Notes under the pieces: generated by a model
Told to the model about the DNA's origin: nothing
The model's database searches: none
What the model saw: only the letters and a program-made list of their open reading frames with translations
In this document: positions 18,779 to 27,496 of the stretch, piece by piece
Layout of the letters: every line of letters starts with the position of its first letter
Position numbering within the stretch: the first letter of the stretch is position 1
Source of the DNA: Pontibacter populi
Lineage (GTDB): Bacteria > Bacteroidota > Bacteroidia > Cytophagales > Hymenobacteraceae
Assembly (NCBI RefSeq): GCF_019336435.1
Contig: NZ_JAHWXQ010000001.1
Span: forward strand, 1,302,001-1,366,000
Length of the DNA: 64,000 nt
Reading direction: 5' to 3'
Translations under genes and position numbers: made by a program

Positions 18779-20251
18779 ATGGCAAAAGCAGCAATAATAG
18801 GTTCAGGCATTGGCGGTATTGCAGCAAGCATTCGGTTGGCTGTAAAAGGCTATGAGGTGACTGTGTTTGAGGCCAACGAAAGCTTTGGCGGTAAAATGCA
18901 CGAGTTCTGGCTGGGCAACTATAGGTTTGATGCCGGTCCGTCGCTGTTTACACTGCCCCATTTGGTTGATGAGCTCTTTACGCTTGCCAACCGAAATCCA
19001 TCTGACTATTTTACTTATACCCGCCTAGACCCGATCACGCATTACTTCTGGACCGATGGCAGCCAATTGAAAGCTTTCGCTGATCCTGAAAAATTTGCCA
19101 CTGAAGCTGAAAAACAATTAGGCGTACCGAAACAAACGGTGCTGAGAGCGCTCAACAAAAGTGCGTGCCTCTACAAAGGCACTGCCGATACATTCCTGCA
19201 CAAATCGCTGCATAAGCTAAACACTTACCTGAGTGCTGATGTGCTGAAATCATTGCAATGTTTGCCAGACCTTGGCCTGACCACAACGATGCACGACGCC
19301 AACAAAGGTCTTTTTTCGGATGACAGGTTTGTGCAACTGCTGGACCGGTTTGCTACCTACAATGGCTCTGATCCGTACCAGGCGCCTGCTACGCTGAACA
19401 TTATTCCTCATTTAGAGCATGGCATTGGCGCATTTTACCCGAAAGGCGGAATCTATAGTATAGCTTCCAGCTTGGTGAAGCTGGCCGAAGAGCTTGGTGT
19501 GCAGTTCCGGTATAACGAGAAAGTAGATCAGATTATAGTTGAAGGCAGCAACGTAACAGGCGTACAGACTATAAAAGCAAACTATAGCGCTGATGTAGTG
19601 GTGAGCAACATGGATGTAGTCCCAACGTATCGCCGGCTTCTACTAAACCAACCTGCCCCTGAAACTACTTTGCAGCAACCACGCTCCAGCTCCGCGCTGA
19701 TCTTTTACTGGGGAGTAAAAAAGGAGTTTCCCGAACTGCACCTGCATAACATCTTTTTTAGCGGCAACTATAAAACAGAATTTGAGCATATCTTCAAATA
19801 CAAAACGATCAGCCCCGACCCCACAGTTTACGTGAACATTACCTCTAAACTGGAAAAGCAGGATGCACCGGCCGGCAGCGAGAACTGGTTTGTAATGGTA
19901 AACGTGCCGCACAACCAGGGGCAGAACTGGCCGGAACTAACCTCCGTTACACGTGAAACAGTCATACGGAAGCTAAGTAAGATGCTTGATACAAACCTGG
20001 AGCCACTTATAGAACAGGAACAGTTGCTGGACCCGCTAACGATAGAAAGTCGAACATCCTCATTTGCAGGTGCGCTATACGGCAGCAGTTCCAACAACAG
20101 GCTGGCGGCATTCCTAAGGCACCCGAATTTTAGTGGCAAACTGAAAGGACTATACTTCTGTGGCGGCAGCGTACACCCGGGCGGTGGCATTCCGTTGTGC
20201 CTGCTATCAGCTAAAATAGTAGCAGATCTGGCTCCCGAACCAACTAATTAA
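18779..20251 (+). CDS. crtD: CrtI-family carotenoid desaturase, probably CrtD (1-hydroxycarotenoid 3,4-desaturase)
   Basis: FAD-dependent amine-oxidase-fold enzyme, 490 aa. The N-terminal dinucleotide motif is AAIIGSGIGGIAASIRL, with VTVFEANESFGGKMHEF next; the C-terminal CrtI signature is YFCGGSVHPGGGIPLCLLSA. Phytoene desaturase (CrtI) and CrtD share this fold. The neighbour downstream is a CruF-type 1',2'-hydratase, which favours CrtD acting on a 1-hydroxy carotenoid, as in flexixanthin or saproxanthin-type pathways. That choice is inferred from context. Confidence 0.85.
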   Translation: MAKAAIIGSGIGGIAASIRLAVKGYEVTVFEANESFGGKMHEFWLGNYRFDAGPSLFTLPHLVDELFTLANRNPSDYFTYTRLDPITHYFWTDGSQLKAFADPEKFATEAEKQLGVPKQTVLRALNKSACLYKGTADTFLHKSLHKLNTYLSADVLKSLQCLPDLGLTTTMHDANKGLFSDDRFVQLLDRFATYNGSDPYQAPATLNIIPHLEHGIGAFYPKGGIYSIASSLVKLAEELGVQFRYNEKVDQIIVEGSNVTGVQTIKANYSADVVVSNMDVVPTYRRLLLNQPAPETTLQQPRSSSALIFYWGVKKEFPELHLHNIFFSGNYKTEFEHIFKYKTISPDPTVYVNITSKLEKQDAPAGSENWFVMVNVPHNQGQNWPELTSVTRETVIRKLSKMLDTNLEPLIEQEQLLDPLTIESRTSSFAGALYGSSSNNRLAAFLRHPNFSGKLKGLYFCGGSVHPGGGIPLCLLSAKIVADLAPEPTN

Positions 20252-20253
20252 TC

Positions 20254-20931
20254 ATGATCAAAACAATAGATAACATTGCAACTATAAAAGCAAAAACAAC
20301 CCAAACGATAGGCTTCTGGGTTTGCCTTGTAGTGTTGGTTATTTTCCATATAGTAGGTTTCTGGGGATTGATGTTCAGTGGGCGGCCCATGTACTTCCAG
20401 GAGCTTACGCCGCTTAACCTGCTGCTGACCAATGCACTGCTTTTTAGCCTGCATCGCAACTGGAACATGCAGTTTATACTTTTTGCGGTGCTGGTAACTA
20501 TAGCCGGCTTTATGGCCGAGGTAATTGGCATACACACAGGCTTGCTTTTCGGGCAATACAACTATGGCCAGGCGCTGGGCACTAAACTATGGGATGTGCC
20601 GCTCCTGATCGGGCTTAACTGGCTGATGCTGGTGTATAGTACCGGAACTATAGTTAGTAAGCTAAAAGTAAACCTGCTGGTTAGAGCCCTGACCGGTGCC
20701 GCGTTAATGGTATTGCTCGATTTTTTTATGGAGCCGGTAGCCATGCAATTCGATTTCTGGGACTGGCAGGGTGGGGTTATACCAATGTCTAACTACATAG
20801 GGTGGTTAGGGCTTGCTTTCCTGCTGCACCTATACTTTCAATATATTGCGGTATACAGACAAAACCCGCTGGCACCCTTTGTATACCTGGTGCAGTTGTT
20901 ATTTTTTATCGGATTATATCTGATGCTTTAA
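20254..20931 (+). CDS. cruF: Carotenoid 1',2'-hydratase, CruF-like (DUF422)
   Basis: 225 aa polytopic membrane protein starting 2 bases after the desaturase stop, so co-transcribed. Family features include HTGLLFGQYNYGQALG and a run of Trp-Asp residues (FDFWDWQGGVIPMSNY) between membrane helices. CruF adds water to the psi-end double bond of gamma-carotene, making the 1'-hydroxy substrate for CrtD. Together the pair would modify the acyclic end of a monocyclic carotenoid. Confidence 0.88.
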   Translation: MIKTIDNIATIKAKTTQTIGFWVCLVVLVIFHIVGFWGLMFSGRPMYFQELTPLNLLLTNALLFSLHRNWNMQFILFAVLVTIAGFMAEVIGIHTGLLFGQYNYGQALGTKLWDVPLLIGLNWLMLVYSTGTIVSKLKVNLLVRALTGAALMVLLDFFMEPVAMQFDFWDWQGGVIPMSNYIGWLGLAFLLHLYFQYIAVYRQNPLAPFVYLVQLLFFIGLYLML

Positions 20932-21072
20932 ACTTTAACAGAGACGCTTGTGTTGTGCCCTTGTACTTGCAATAAAGTATATATAATTTGCGGCAGATAA
21001 TGCTACTGGTGCTACTAAGGTACTTGTATAAACATTGCTGTACCAACTGCTTTTGCTGCGACAGACTTGAGG

Positions 21073-21681
21073 ATGACTTTTTTAGAAACAATACTGGGAG
21101 AAATACTGCAGCTATTTAAGCGGGAAGGGATAGAAGCCAATTCAGAAACTGATATTATCCATAAACTGGATATCAGGCAATCTACGTACCACGAGCTTTT
21201 TGCAAATAAGCAGGATATGGTGCTGCAGGTTATTAAGCTGGATATTGAGCAGCAAAACCGCAAGCAGCAGGAATTGCTGAAAACAGCAAAAAATCCGGTG
21301 GATGAAATTATGATGCTGCTGGTAGATGGTATCAAGACAATGAAAGAAATAAACCCGGTGTTTATTTCTGATCTGCAATTATATCCGGAAGCGTGGCAGC
21401 TAAGTTTAGACAACTTAATTAACAATAACCAGCAGGTAAATACCGAAATTTTAAACAGGGGTATTCTGGAAGGCTATTTCCGTAGAGACATTAACCTGCA
21501 GTTGGTAACCAAGATCATACTGGAGCAATTCTTTATGATGATTAACCCACTGGTTTTCCCGCCTGATAAATATGACCTGGCCGAAGTTTTCAGGAGCATT
21601 TACTTATACTATGTGCGCGGTATCTGTACCGACCAGGGAGGCAGAATGGCAGAAGAATTTTTCGCCAAAAATAACTTATAA
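21073..21681 (+). CDS. TetR/AcrR-family transcriptional regulator
   Basis: About 202 aa from the ATG at 21073; a TTG two codons upstream also keeps the frame open. The N-terminal helix-turn-helix is recognisable in SETDIIHKLDIRQSTYHELF, with ANKQDMVLQVI as the helix-4 boundary. The C-terminal ligand domain is unassigned. Its position right after the carotenoid genes could mean it controls them; that is inference. It ends in tandem stops, TAA CTA TAA, supplied by the common AACTATAA word. Confidence 0.82.
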   Translation: MTFLETILGEILQLFKREGIEANSETDIIHKLDIRQSTYHELFANKQDMVLQVIKLDIEQQNRKQQELLKTAKNPVDEIMMLLVDGIKTMKEINPVFISDLQLYPEAWQLSLDNLINNNQQVNTEILNRGILEGYFRRDINLQLVTKIILEQFFMMINPLVFPPDKYDLAEVFRSIYLYYVRGICTDQGGRMAEEFFAKNNL

Positions 21682-21720
21682 CTATAAAGGCCCGGACTTA
21701 CTGCCCGGGCCTTTATAGTT
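21680..21720. terminator. Bidirectional terminator built on AACTATAAA arms
   Basis: A perfect 16-bp stem, AACTATAAAGGCCCGG (21680-21695) with CCGGGCCTTTATAGTT (21705-21720), has a 9-base loop. It separates two convergent genes. The outer part of each arm is the window's over-represented word. Confidence 0.85.
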
Positions 21721-21739
21721 ATAGTTTAAAACAGCTTGC

Positions 21740-21982
21740 TTAGCTGATAGAAACACGCACCTTTTTAGTGTATTCGCGCAGCGATGTTTTAAAGTCGTCG
21801 CCGGTTTCCTGCATGTGGTTCAGTATCCAGATGGCAGCTAAAATATGTGTTAACTGCTCGCCTTCATCATCCCCATCTACTTCAATTGCTAAAGGTTGTT
21901 CTTCAATAATAGCCTCCTCAGCGGCCATTAGAGCATGCACTTCCTGTGTTTCTACTAATTTCTTTATCGCGGGTATCTTCAT
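21740..21982 (-). CDS. Small conserved protein, DUF6952-like
   Basis: 80 aa, acidic, starting MKIPAIKKLVETQEVHALM and with EGEQLTHILAAIWILNHM near the centre. It resembles a small Bacteroidetes family (I believe DUF6952) usually found beside thioredoxin or peroxiredoxin genes. Here the thioredoxin gene stops two bases upstream on the same strand. No enzymatic motif is visible; a redox-related role is suggested by neighbourhood only. Confidence 0.75.
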   Translation of the reverse strand: MKIPAIKKLVETQEVHALMAAEEAIIEEQPLAIEVDGDDEGEQLTHILAAIWILNHMQETGDDFKTSLREYTKKVRVSIS

Positions 21983-21984
21983 AA

Positions 21985-22305
21985 TTAAGCGTCTAGTTTA
22001 TGTATAAGTGCCAGCACAGCTTCTTCTTTGCTGGCAGCCACAGTATCAACTAATTTACCATCTTTAAAAACTGCAAAGAACGGCAGGTTGGTAACGCCAG
22101 CCATTTTGCGTGCTTCCGGGCTGGTTTCAGCGTTCACATCCACAAAGGCGATGCCGTCAAACTGCTCGTCATCAGACAGACGCTTAAACTTAGGCGAGAA
22201 TAAACGGCAGTTGCCACACCAGTCAGCATAATATTTTACCAAGACTTTTTTATTTGAGCTTACAATGCTCGCAAAATCATTATCCGTTGCTTTTATTACA
22301 GCCAT
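21985..22305 (-). CDS. Thioredoxin-family protein with CGNC active site
   Basis: 106 aa single-domain thioredoxin fold. The active site is YYADWCGNCRLFSPKF (Cys30, Cys33). The usual CGPC proline is Asn, which should shift the redox potential. The cis-Pro segment is VTNLPFFAVFKDGK. No signal peptide, so cytoplasmic. A -7 box TACTTTTG reads from 22369 to 22362 on the minus strand. Co-directional with the 80-aa gene, 2 bases apart. Confidence 0.92.
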   Translation of the reverse strand: MAVIKATDNDFASIVSSNKKVLVKYYADWCGNCRLFSPKFKRLSDDEQFDGIAFVDVNAETSPEARKMAGVTNLPFFAVFKDGKLVDTVAASKEEAVLALIHKLDA

Positions 22306-22573
22306 GATGTATTGTTTATTTTAATGCGTAATTAATTTATAGACTACTTATAAACTCCTTCCAAAAGTAAATGTTTAAACTGAAAGTAGGGTAATAGATT
22401 TGATAGATTTAATATATGACTTTATAGTTTAAATCTATGATGTTTGTTTGTGAACTGCCCTATAGGAATCTGAAACTATAGTTAACAGTTTAAAGTTATA
22501 GCTTAGAACATATTATGGCGTCGGAATTACAGGATGTGGTAAAATGGATATAAAAATCTAGACGCCAATTTTG

Positions 22574-22581
22574 TATCTTTG
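22574..22581 (+). promoter_or_regulatory. -7 promoter box of prfA
   Basis: TATCTTTG matches TAnnTTTG exactly and is followed by GCAG, the usual context. It lies 23 bases before the prfA ATG. No clear TTG -33 element is present at 20 bases upstream. Confidence 0.6.
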
Positions 22582-22604
22582 CAGCCTATAAATAGAAAAA
22601 CCCA

Positions 22605-23681
22605 ATGCTAGATAAATTAGAAGCCATAAACCAGCGATTTGAAGAGGTAAGCCAGTTGCTTATTCAGCCGGATGTGGTCAGCGACATGAAGAAATATAAG
22701 GCGCTGAACAAAGAGTACAAAGACCTTGATAAGATTGTAGTTGAATATAAGAAGTACCTGAACATCCTGAGTAATATCGATAACGCCAAGCAGGTGATTT
22801 CGACGGAGAAAGATGAAGATTTCAGGGAGATGGCAAAAGAAGAACTGGATGAGCTATTGCCGCAGCGCGATGCGATGGAAGATGCTTTGAAAGAACTCCT
22901 GATACCAAAAGATCCGAACGATAGCAAGGACATTATTATGGAGATACGTGCGGGTGCTGGTGGCGATGAGGCTTCTATTTTTGCCGGCGACCTTTACCGT
23001 ATGTATACCCGCTTTGCCGAAAAAATGGGCTGGCGTACAGAACTGATTGATGCCACAGAAGGTACATCGGGTGGTTACAAAGAAATTATAGTTGGCATGT
23101 CGGGCGAGGACGTGTATGGTAAGCTTAAGTTTGAGTCGGGCGTACACCGCGTGCAGCGTGTACCGGCCACTGAGACGCAGGGCCGTATCCATACATCGGT
23201 AGCTTCGGTGGTAGTGTTGCCTGAGGTGGAAGAATTCGACATTGAGCTGGATATGAACGACATCCGTAAGGACCTTTTCTGTTCTTCGGGCCCGGGTGGT
23301 CAGTCGGTAAACACGACTTACTCTGCCGTTCGTTTAACGCACTTACCAACAGGCCTTGTAGCCCAGTGCCAGGACCAGAAATCACAGCTGAAGAACTTTG
23401 ATAAAGCGTTGGCGGTACTTCGCTCACGTATTTACGAGCAGGAACTTGCCAAGAAAAACGAAGAAGAAGGTGCACAGCGTAAGTCCATGGTTGGCGGCGG
23501 CGACCGTTCTGATAAGATCCGTACCTATAACTATCCGCAAGGCCGTGTTACCGATCACCGTATTGGTTACACTGTGTACAACCTGCCTTCTGTAATGGAT
23601 GGTGGCATTGATAGCTTTGTAGAAGAGCTTCGTATTGCAGAAAACGCTGAAAGACTGAAAGAAGGCGCGACAGCAGAATAA
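22605..23681 (+). CDS. prfA: Peptide chain release factor 1
   Basis: Recognises UAA and UAG stop codons and triggers peptide release on the ribosome. 358 aa, full length. The codon-recognition tripeptide is PAT (residues 187-189), as in RF1. The catalytic GGQ is at residues 231-233 in [18 protein letters not shown]. The N-terminal coiled coil and PCRF region [15 protein letters not shown] are present. It has its own promoter and terminator. Confidence 0.98.
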   Translation: MLDKLEAINQRFEEVSQLLIQPDVVSDMKKYKALNKEYKDLDKIVVEYKKYLNILSNIDNAKQVISTEKDEDFREMAKEELDELLPQRDAMEDALKELLIPKDPNDSKDIIMEIRAGAGGDEASIFAGDLYRMYTRFAEKMGWRTELIDATEGTSGGYKEIIVGMSGEDVYGKLKFESGVHRVQRVPATETQGRIHTSVASVVVLPEVEEFDIELDMNDIRKDLFCSSGPGGQSVNTTYSAVRLTHLPTGLVAQCQDQKSQLKNFDKALAVLRSRIYEQELAKKNEEEGAQRKSMVGGGDRSDKIRTYNYPQGRVTDHRIGYTVYNLPSVMDGGIDSFVEELRIAENAERLKEGATAE

Positions 23682-23705
23682 TATCTGTAACAAATAAGAG
23701 TTACT

Positions 23706-23750
23706 AAAAGGATGCAGGAAGGCAAAATAGCCGCAACTGCATCCTTTTTT
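23706..23750 (+). terminator. Terminator after prfA
   Basis: AAAAGGATGCAG (23706-23717) pairs perfectly with CTGCATCCTTTT (23737-23748) and a T-run follows. Confidence 0.85.
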
Positions 23751-23757
23751 ATTGTTG

Positions 23758-23846
23758 ACGGTTTAATTGCTAAATTGCTTAACTGTTAACTGCTTGTTAA
23801 GTATCACGATCTCCAACAATCAACCATTTAACCATCCAACAATTAA
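23758..23846. repeat. Imperfect AT-rich inverted repeat ahead of the beta-helix lipoprotein gene
   Basis: The left part has GTTTAATTGCTAAATTGC; the right part has CAACAATCAACCATTTAACC and CCAACAATTAAAAC, roughly its reverse complement. It ends 3 bases before the TTG start at 23850. Same element type as at 13627-13716. Confidence 0.6.
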
Positions 23847-23849
23847 AAC

Positions 23850-25226
23850 TTGAAATACCTGCTCGCCATACTGCCCCTGCTGTTTCTGCTCTCGATGCTT
23901 GGTTGCGAGCCGAAAGATGAAGAATTGACGACAGACCGGGACGCTGTGCTTACCTTTTCGCAGGATACGGTGTTGTTTGATACTGTTTTTGTAACGCAGG
24001 GCAGTGTAACTAAGCGGCTCAAGGTTTATAATCCAAACAAAAAAGCGGTTCGCATCAGTAACATTACACTGGCAGGCGCGGCGGCATCTCCTTACAACCT
24101 CATCATCAACGGACAGGAAACTATAGTTCGCAACAACCTCGAGCTTCGCGGCAAGGACAGCCTGTATATTTTGGTTAAAGTAAACATCAACCCTAACGAT
24201 GCTAACCTACCCTTTTTAGTAGCCGACTCCATCCTTTTTGATACGAACGGGCAGCGCCAAACTATAAAACTGGTGGCTTACGGGCAGAATGCAGTCTTCC
24301 ACAGGAAAGAAACAATTGGTACCACCACCTGGACCAGCGACCTGCCACATGTGCTGCTGGATACAGTTTTGCTGAGAGAGGGTGCGACACTAACTATAGA
24401 TAAAGGTGCACGCATAGTGGCTGGCAGTAAAGGAGTGCTGCTGGTAAACGGTACGTTAAACGTAAATGGCACCCCGGAAGAGCGGGTAACATTCAGCGGC
24501 TATCGTCGCGAGCCGGAATATGTTCGGGCGCCTGGCCAATGGGAAGGCATCCGGATACTGACTAAAAGCAGCAATAACAGTATTAAGTATGCCGATATAT
24601 GGAACACAATTTACGGGCTGCGCATAGGTAACCCGGGTAAAGGTGGTACGCTGGTAGAAGGCTGTATCATTTCCAATGCTTTTTCGGATGGTATTATCGC
24701 ATTCACGTCAGATGTACAGGTAGTAAACTCGCTGATCTATAATTGCGGGCAGTTTGGTTTTGGCGGTTTGGGAGGCGGTAACTATGAAGTGCTCTACTCT
24801 ACTATCGTTAACTTTAACAACTCACTGGCGCGCGCAAATCCGGCTTTCGTAATAACAGACTACATTCCGGACACCGAGATAAAAGATAAGCCAACGAGCC
24901 TGCGGCTGGTAAATTCTATAGTTTACTCGGATGGCTATAGTTCGGTGGATGAACTGTTACTAGATGCGAAAGCTGCTACAACTATGGAAATTGCCCACAA
25001 CCTGCTGCGCACAACTAAATATGCAGATGCCCTGAAAGGTGATGGGAACATTCTTAATAAGGAGCCTAAGTTTAAAGATATCGGCAAGTATAATTTCAGG
25101 TTAGATACGTTATCGCCGGCGAGCAACGCAGCGAAGGTTTTGCCAACTATAATCAAAGACATCACCGGAACTACCCGCAGCCTCACCGCCCCCGACATAG
25201 GCGCGTACGAACGTACGATAGACTGA
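23850..25226 (+). CDS. Lipoprotein with right-handed parallel beta-helix repeats
   Basis: 458 aa, TTG start. The signal peptide is a lipoprotein type with lipobox LSMLGC (Cys about 19), so an outer-membrane or periplasmic lipoprotein. The N-terminal domain resembles an Ig/Abp2D-like module (VTKRLKVYNPNKKAVRI). From about residue 160 on, repeated short beta-strands (GATLTIDKGARIV, NNSIKYADIWNTIYGL, LVEGCIISNAFSDGIIAFTS) indicate a pectate-lyase-like beta helix. No catalytic residues can be named. Function unknown. Confidence 0.82.
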   Translation: MKYLLAILPLLFLLSMLGCEPKDEELTTDRDAVLTFSQDTVLFDTVFVTQGSVTKRLKVYNPNKKAVRISNITLAGAAASPYNLIINGQETIVRNNLELRGKDSLYILVKVNINPNDANLPFLVADSILFDTNGQRQTIKLVAYGQNAVFHRKETIGTTTWTSDLPHVLLDTVLLREGATLTIDKGARIVAGSKGVLLVNGTLNVNGTPEERVTFSGYRREPEYVRAPGQWEGIRILTKSSNNSIKYADIWNTIYGLRIGNPGKGGTLVEGCIISNAFSDGIIAFTSDVQVVNSLIYNCGQFGFGGLGGGNYEVLYSTIVNFNNSLARANPAFVITDYIPDTEIKDKPTSLRLVNSIVYSDGYSSVDELLLDAKAATTMEIAHNLLRTTKYADALKGDGNILNKEPKFKDIGKYNFRLDTLSPASNAAKVLPTIIKDITGTTRSLTAPDIGAYERTID

Positions 25227-25234
25227 ACTATAGT

Positions 25235-25455
25235 TAGTGAGTTTGGGAGTTAAAGAGTTTGGGAGTTTCTATAGTTAGAAATTCAGAAAAGGATAAGTTA
25301 GTGAAGGATTATTTCTTACCGGCCAGATTTTTATACTTACTGATAAATACATACATCAAGGACGCAATCTCATGATTCCTAAACTATAGCTCACTTTCTA
25401 ACCTCTCAACTTTTTAAATTCTTTAACTCCCAAACTCTCTAACTCCTAAACTATA
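25235..25455. repeat. Long imperfect inverted repeat ahead of YjbQ
   Basis: The left arm GAGTTTGGGAGTTAAAGAGT (about 25239-25258) is mirrored by CTTTAACTCCCAAACTCTC (about 25420-25440). About 160 bases lie between the arms. The right arm ends near the ATG at 25462. The word composition differs from the TTAATTGTT elements, but the placement is the same. Confidence 0.5.
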
Positions 25456-25461
25456 AAAACT

Positions 25462-25887
25462 ATGATTTGGTACCAGAAAGAGATACGATTGCCGGCTGTG
25501 CAGCGAGGGTTTCATTTGATAACAGACCTGATTGAGGCGCAGTTGCCGGAGCTGGAGGATATTAAAGTTGGCATAGCGCACATTTTTATAAAACACACCT
25601 CAGCGAGCTTAACTATAAATGAAGATGCAGACCCAACGGTGCGACAGGATTTTGAAAGCCACTTTAACCAGATGGTACCCGAAAATGCAAGCTACTACCG
25701 CCACACTTCCGAAGGCCCGGATGATATGCCCGCTCATTTAAAAGCGGCTCTGCTGGGAAGTTCGGTAACGGTACCCATCACAAACGGGAAATTTAACTTA
25801 GGAACCTGGCAGGGCATTTACCTGTGCGAGCATCGTAACCACGCCTCTAAACGCTGGATCGTGGTTACCCTGAACGGAAGTAAGTAA
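25462..25887 (+). CDS. YjbQ/UPF0047 family protein (secondary thiamine-phosphate synthase)
   Basis: 141 aa, small beta-rich fold. Family signatures include KHTSASLTINEDADPTVRQD and LLGSSVTVPITNGKFNLGTW, followed by GIYLCEHRNHASKRWIVV. Some members have weak thiamine-phosphate synthase activity; the physiological role is not settled. Converges with the M43 protease gene, 4 bases apart, with no obvious terminator hairpin between them. Confidence 0.93.
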   Translation: MIWYQKEIRLPAVQRGFHLITDLIEAQLPELEDIKVGIAHIFIKHTSASLTINEDADPTVRQDFESHFNQMVPENASYYRHTSEGPDDMPAHLKAALLGSSVTVPITNGKFNLGTWQGIYLCEHRNHASKRWIVVTLNGSK

Positions 25888-25891
25888 GCAA

Positions 25892-27388
25892 CTACTTTAT
25901 TATAGTTACTTTCCTGGTGATCACTCCTTCTGAGCTGCTGATACGCAGGAAATATAAGCCACTCGGCAGACCTGTCGTTTTAAGTTCAGCTTTGCGGGAA
26001 GTTACTTGCTGGCTTAGCATGACCTGGCCCAACCTGTTTAAGAGTTCTACCTGGCGCAACGTTACGTGTGCAGGCTGCTCAATAATAATATAGTCCGATG
26101 CCGGTACAGGGTAAACAGTCAGGTCATTAGGAGTAACTTCTATATACTGTTCCTGGGTTTCTGTGCTGCTCATCTGGCTGTTAGCTATAGTTAAGCTAAC
26201 CTTGTAAATGCCGGGTTTTTTGTAGGTAACTGTGGGGTTACGCTCCGTAGAGGTTGCAGGTGTGCCGCCTTCAAATTCCCAGAGCCAGGAGTTTGGCTTA
26301 ACTCCTATCGACTTATCCCTGAACTGAACCTTCTCGCCAGCTTGTATCAGTGTGTCTGTTTCGGCCTCAAATCTTGCGAGCAGACCGCCATTGCAAGCCA
26401 CGGAAGTTAATATATCGCTCCTTGATGAATGAAGCACCGCCTGCATATAAGCGATCTGGCCATTGGTAAACAGGTTCATACAGGCATCGTCGCTATAGTC
26501 CATATAGTTTTGCCACATATCGCCGTAAGGGCCGTTTTCGCAGCTAACTATAGTTCCGGTCGGGCAGTCGTAGTTGGGTGCATACTGGTTAGGAGTATCA
26601 TCAATAAAATCAGAATCAGAGCACGACTCGTTACTTGTTCCCCAGATATGTTGCAGTCCAAGCCAGTGCCCTATCTCGTGGGTGGCAGTCCGGCCTTTGT
26701 TAAACTGTGTCGGGAAGGGATTGTAAGGTGGTTCTCCAACAGTTTTGTAAAACAGCACTACGCCATCGTACTGCGAGGAAGAACTCATGCCCGGGAAAGT
26801 AGCCCACCCTAAAATATCATTGGAAATATTGCCAACCCAGATGTTAAGATACTGCGTTTGATCCCAGGCTGGTGCGCCGCCCCTGTCTTCCCGCTTGATA
26901 TTGTTATTGTTTGCACTGAAGGTTATGCTGCTGGTCTGGGTACGGGTAATGCCATTGGTTACGCTTCCATCCGGGGCTGTGGAGGCCAGGCAAAACTCAA
27001 TACCGGCGTCGCCTGCAAAAGAGGCAAAATGCGCAGGCGTGTTTACTTTGTCAGTATTTGTTCTTCGGAAATCGGCATTCAGTACAGCCAGTTGCGAATA
27101 GATCTGCTCATCAGAAATATTTTGCTCCGGGGTATTGTAAACCACATGAAACACCACCGGAATGGAGACAGGGCCTGTAGCTTTGCGTATTTCCTTGCCC
27201 TGGCGTTTCTGGCTGAGGTATTGTTGTGCGGCTTCTTTAGCTTGCTGTTGCTGTAGTTTTATGCCGGGCTGTAGTTGCTCCAGTGTTTCCTGGTATAGTT
27301 CTGTTGCACAGGTGCGTCCTTTGTGCTGGCCCAAGCCCGGCATAGCTGCAAAAAGCAGCACAAACCACAAAAGAGCACAAAAACGCAT
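25892..27388 (-). CDS. Secreted M43-family zinc metalloprotease with PKD domain and T9SS sorting domain
   Basis: 498 aa. The signal peptide ends near AAMPGLGQ. The pappalysin/cytophagalysin-type catalytic domain has the zinc motif HEIGHWLGLQH near residue 237, and DDTPNQY and a conserved Met-turn region (MDYSDDACMNLF) follow. Next come a PKD-like domain (FRDKSIGVKPNSWLWEFEGG, about residues 350-420) and a type A sorting domain with VYPVPASDYIII and SGLYFLRI. It is predicted to be exported and surface-released by the type IX system. Confidence 0.92.
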   Translation of the reverse strand: MRFCALLWFVLLFAAMPGLGQHKGRTCATELYQETLEQLQPGIKLQQQQAKEAAQQYLSQKRQGKEIRKATGPVSIPVVFHVVYNTPEQNISDEQIYSQLAVLNADFRRTNTDKVNTPAHFASFAGDAGIEFCLASTAPDGSVTNGITRTQTSSITFSANNNNIKREDRGGAPAWDQTQYLNIWVGNISNDILGWATFPGMSSSSQYDGVVLFYKTVGEPPYNPFPTQFNKGRTATHEIGHWLGLQHIWGTSNESCSDSDFIDDTPNQYAPNYDCPTGTIVSCENGPYGDMWQNYMDYSDDACMNLFTNGQIAYMQAVLHSSRSDILTSVACNGGLLARFEAETDTLIQAGEKVQFRDKSIGVKPNSWLWEFEGGTPATSTERNPTVTYKKPGIYKVSLTIANSQMSSTETQEQYIEVTPNDLTVYPVPASDYIIIEQPAHVTLRQVELLNRLGQVMLSQQVTSRKAELKTTGLPSGLYFLRISSSEGVITRKVTIIK

Positions 27389-27496
27389 AAAGCTGAAGAG
27401 TAAAAGTGTAAAATAAAGTACGCAGGATTAACCGTCAGGATAAGCGTAAAGATATTAATTTATTTGTATCTGGCTAACTATAAACAGCTTGCGCAA

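Noticed and set aside
20244..20561. Minus-strand frames of about 105 codons opposite the CruF-like gene
   Set aside because: Their sequence mirrors the hydrophobic sense gene and overlaps two alternative frames; no start context.
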